A stretch of DNA of 64,000 nucleotides from an uncultured Rikenellaceae bacterium (GTDB lineage Bacteria; Bacteroidota; Bacteroidia; Bacteroidales; Rikenellaceae), in the NCBI GenBank assembly GCA_910588925.1, contig CAJURV010000001.1:23516-87515 (forward strand). Reading direction: 5' to 3'. Made by a program: the position numbers and the translations under genes. Below the pieces are notes generated by a model that saw only the letters and a program-made list of their open reading frames with translations, ran no database searches and was not told where the DNA came from. Positions 63,304 to 64,000 of this stretch are shown here, one piece after another. The first letter of the stretch is position 1. Every line of letters begins with the position of its first letter.

Positions 63304-64000
63304 CTACTGATTATCAAACGATTTAAAGGTGCCGTCATCGTATAATAAAACTATCTTTACTATATTAGATGACACTGATTTTGCTGCAATTACATTTGTA
63401 ACTTCATGCTTTTCTTTAATATCCGGCATTGCTTCTTCTATGACTGATCCACTAACCGGACTACCTTCAGACACAACTGTTTCAGGTGTTCGAACTGGTT
63501 CTTTCATGTCGTCCGACACTGCTCTACTTTTTCTTTCGATGACGTTCGTAACATTGCTTTTTTCAGCATATTGCGTTGGCTCAATATATCCATGAGAATG
63601 TCCGTTATCTGCGGATAGATCCATTGCCACAGGCTTCACGTATCCGGTCTCCTGCAATCTATCCATACCCCGATTCTCAGCTATATTGTCCGGTATGTAT
63701 TCGGGGCCGTATTCCTCGTCGTAAAACTCTTCCGGATCCATTATAGAGTCACTCACATCAACCGTTTGACCTACAGCGTAATCACCATGCTTAGGTGCGA
63801 AATCGGGGAATAAATTACCGTCGCCAATCTCCTTAGAACCGTCGAAATAGTCGGTGACATCCTTTACGGCATCGCTACCGGGAAGCATAACCTCCCTGAA
63901 CATAGGCCCGTTACCGAGCAACAACCAGTCGGCGCTTACATCAGGGAATCGCCTTAATAACCGCTCTAAAAAGTCGAATCGCGGCTTATTTCGGCCCGCA
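63304..64000 (-). CDS. XRE-type regulator with long variable tail, 5' end outside window
   Basis: Open to the window edge on the minus strand, so the N-terminus is missing. The first visible residues, NKPRFDFLERLLRRFPDV followed by SADWLLLGNGPMF, match the end of the helix-turn-helix domain of Bacteroidetes XRE/Cro regulators (typical ending ...NPEWLLTGKGEM). About 190 further residues are acidic and low-complexity, with an imperfect internal repeat VTNVIERKS / VTNVIAAKS. A short strand VKIVLLYDDGTFKSFDNQ ends the protein. DNA binding is inferred from the HTH remnant; targets are unknown. Confidence 0.75.
   Translation of the reverse strand, partial: AGRNKPRFDFLERLLRRFPDVSADWLLLGNGPMFREVMLPGSDAVKDVTDYFDGSKEIGDGNLFPDFAPKHGDYAVGQTVDVSDSIMDPEEFYDEEYGPEYIPDNIAENRGMDRLQETGYVKPVAMDLSADNGHSHGYIEPTQYAEKSNVTNVIERKSRAVSDDMKEPVRTPETVVSEGSPVSGSVIEEAMPDIKEKHEVTNVIAAKSVSSNIVKIVLLYDDGTFKSFDNQ

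Overview
The window is chromosomal DNA from a Bacteroidota member, most likely Bacteroidales and possibly near Rikenellaceae (the family level is a guess). Three things support this. About two dozen gene starts or tRNAs are preceded by the Bacteroidota -7 box TAnnTTTG, in several cases with a -33 TTTG-like box about 19 bases further upstream. Shine-Dalgarno sequences are not evident. The hypothetical families present (DUF5606, DUF4834, Smr with a DUF2027-type architecture, head-GIN DUF2807) are typical of the phylum. Isoleucine is often encoded by ATA.

Layout. 0-6.3 kb: a leftward block dnaE-grpB-like-trxA-pdxB, ending at a 95-bp tandem repeat. 6.3-16.3 kb: rightward genes for a DUF2007 protein and an exported Ntn hydrolase, then acetate (pta-ackA) and butyrate-type (ptb-buk) kinase pathways, then class II aldolase and a PPi-type phosphofructokinase. 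16.3-20 kb: a ferredoxin-like protein, an EamA transporter and dnaA, with a 680-bp AT-rich region upstream of dnaA holding a DnaA box and two parS-like half-sites. 20-33 kb: phosphosugar mutase, exported hydrolase, glutamine synthetase, head-GIN protein, tRNA-Thr, glycosyltransferase, tRNA-Glu, a pabB/pabC pair, a lipoprotein beta-mannosidase and a DUF5606 protein. 33-38 kb: a structured non-coding region, then leuACDB. 38-43 kb: MATE exporter, meaB, a ZIP transporter, a tiny membrane protein and a HisN-like phosphatase. 43-52 kb: hisS, ettA, asnS, rubredoxin, purB, DUF4834, cupin, Smr protein. 52-61 kb: queA-ygiQ, dnaB, an FtsE-like ATPase with a long tail, gyrB. 61-64 kb: fRMsr, a znuA-znuC pair without a permease, a candidate small membrane protein, and an XRE-type regulator cut by the window edge.

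The genes are mainly housekeeping: replication (dnaA, dnaB, dnaE, gyrB), amino-acid synthesis and charging, glycolysis and fermentation. I see no phage, complete insertion sequence, CRISPR array, defence island or secondary-metabolite cluster. The least explained content is non-coding. The first item is a dispersed repeat family that places a GGGG-N-CCCC hairpin just after several genes, with compensatory changes in the stem. The second is a 53-bp inverted duplication of the 3' end of hisS. The third is a roughly 135-bp nested inverted-repeat structure at 33.2 kb.
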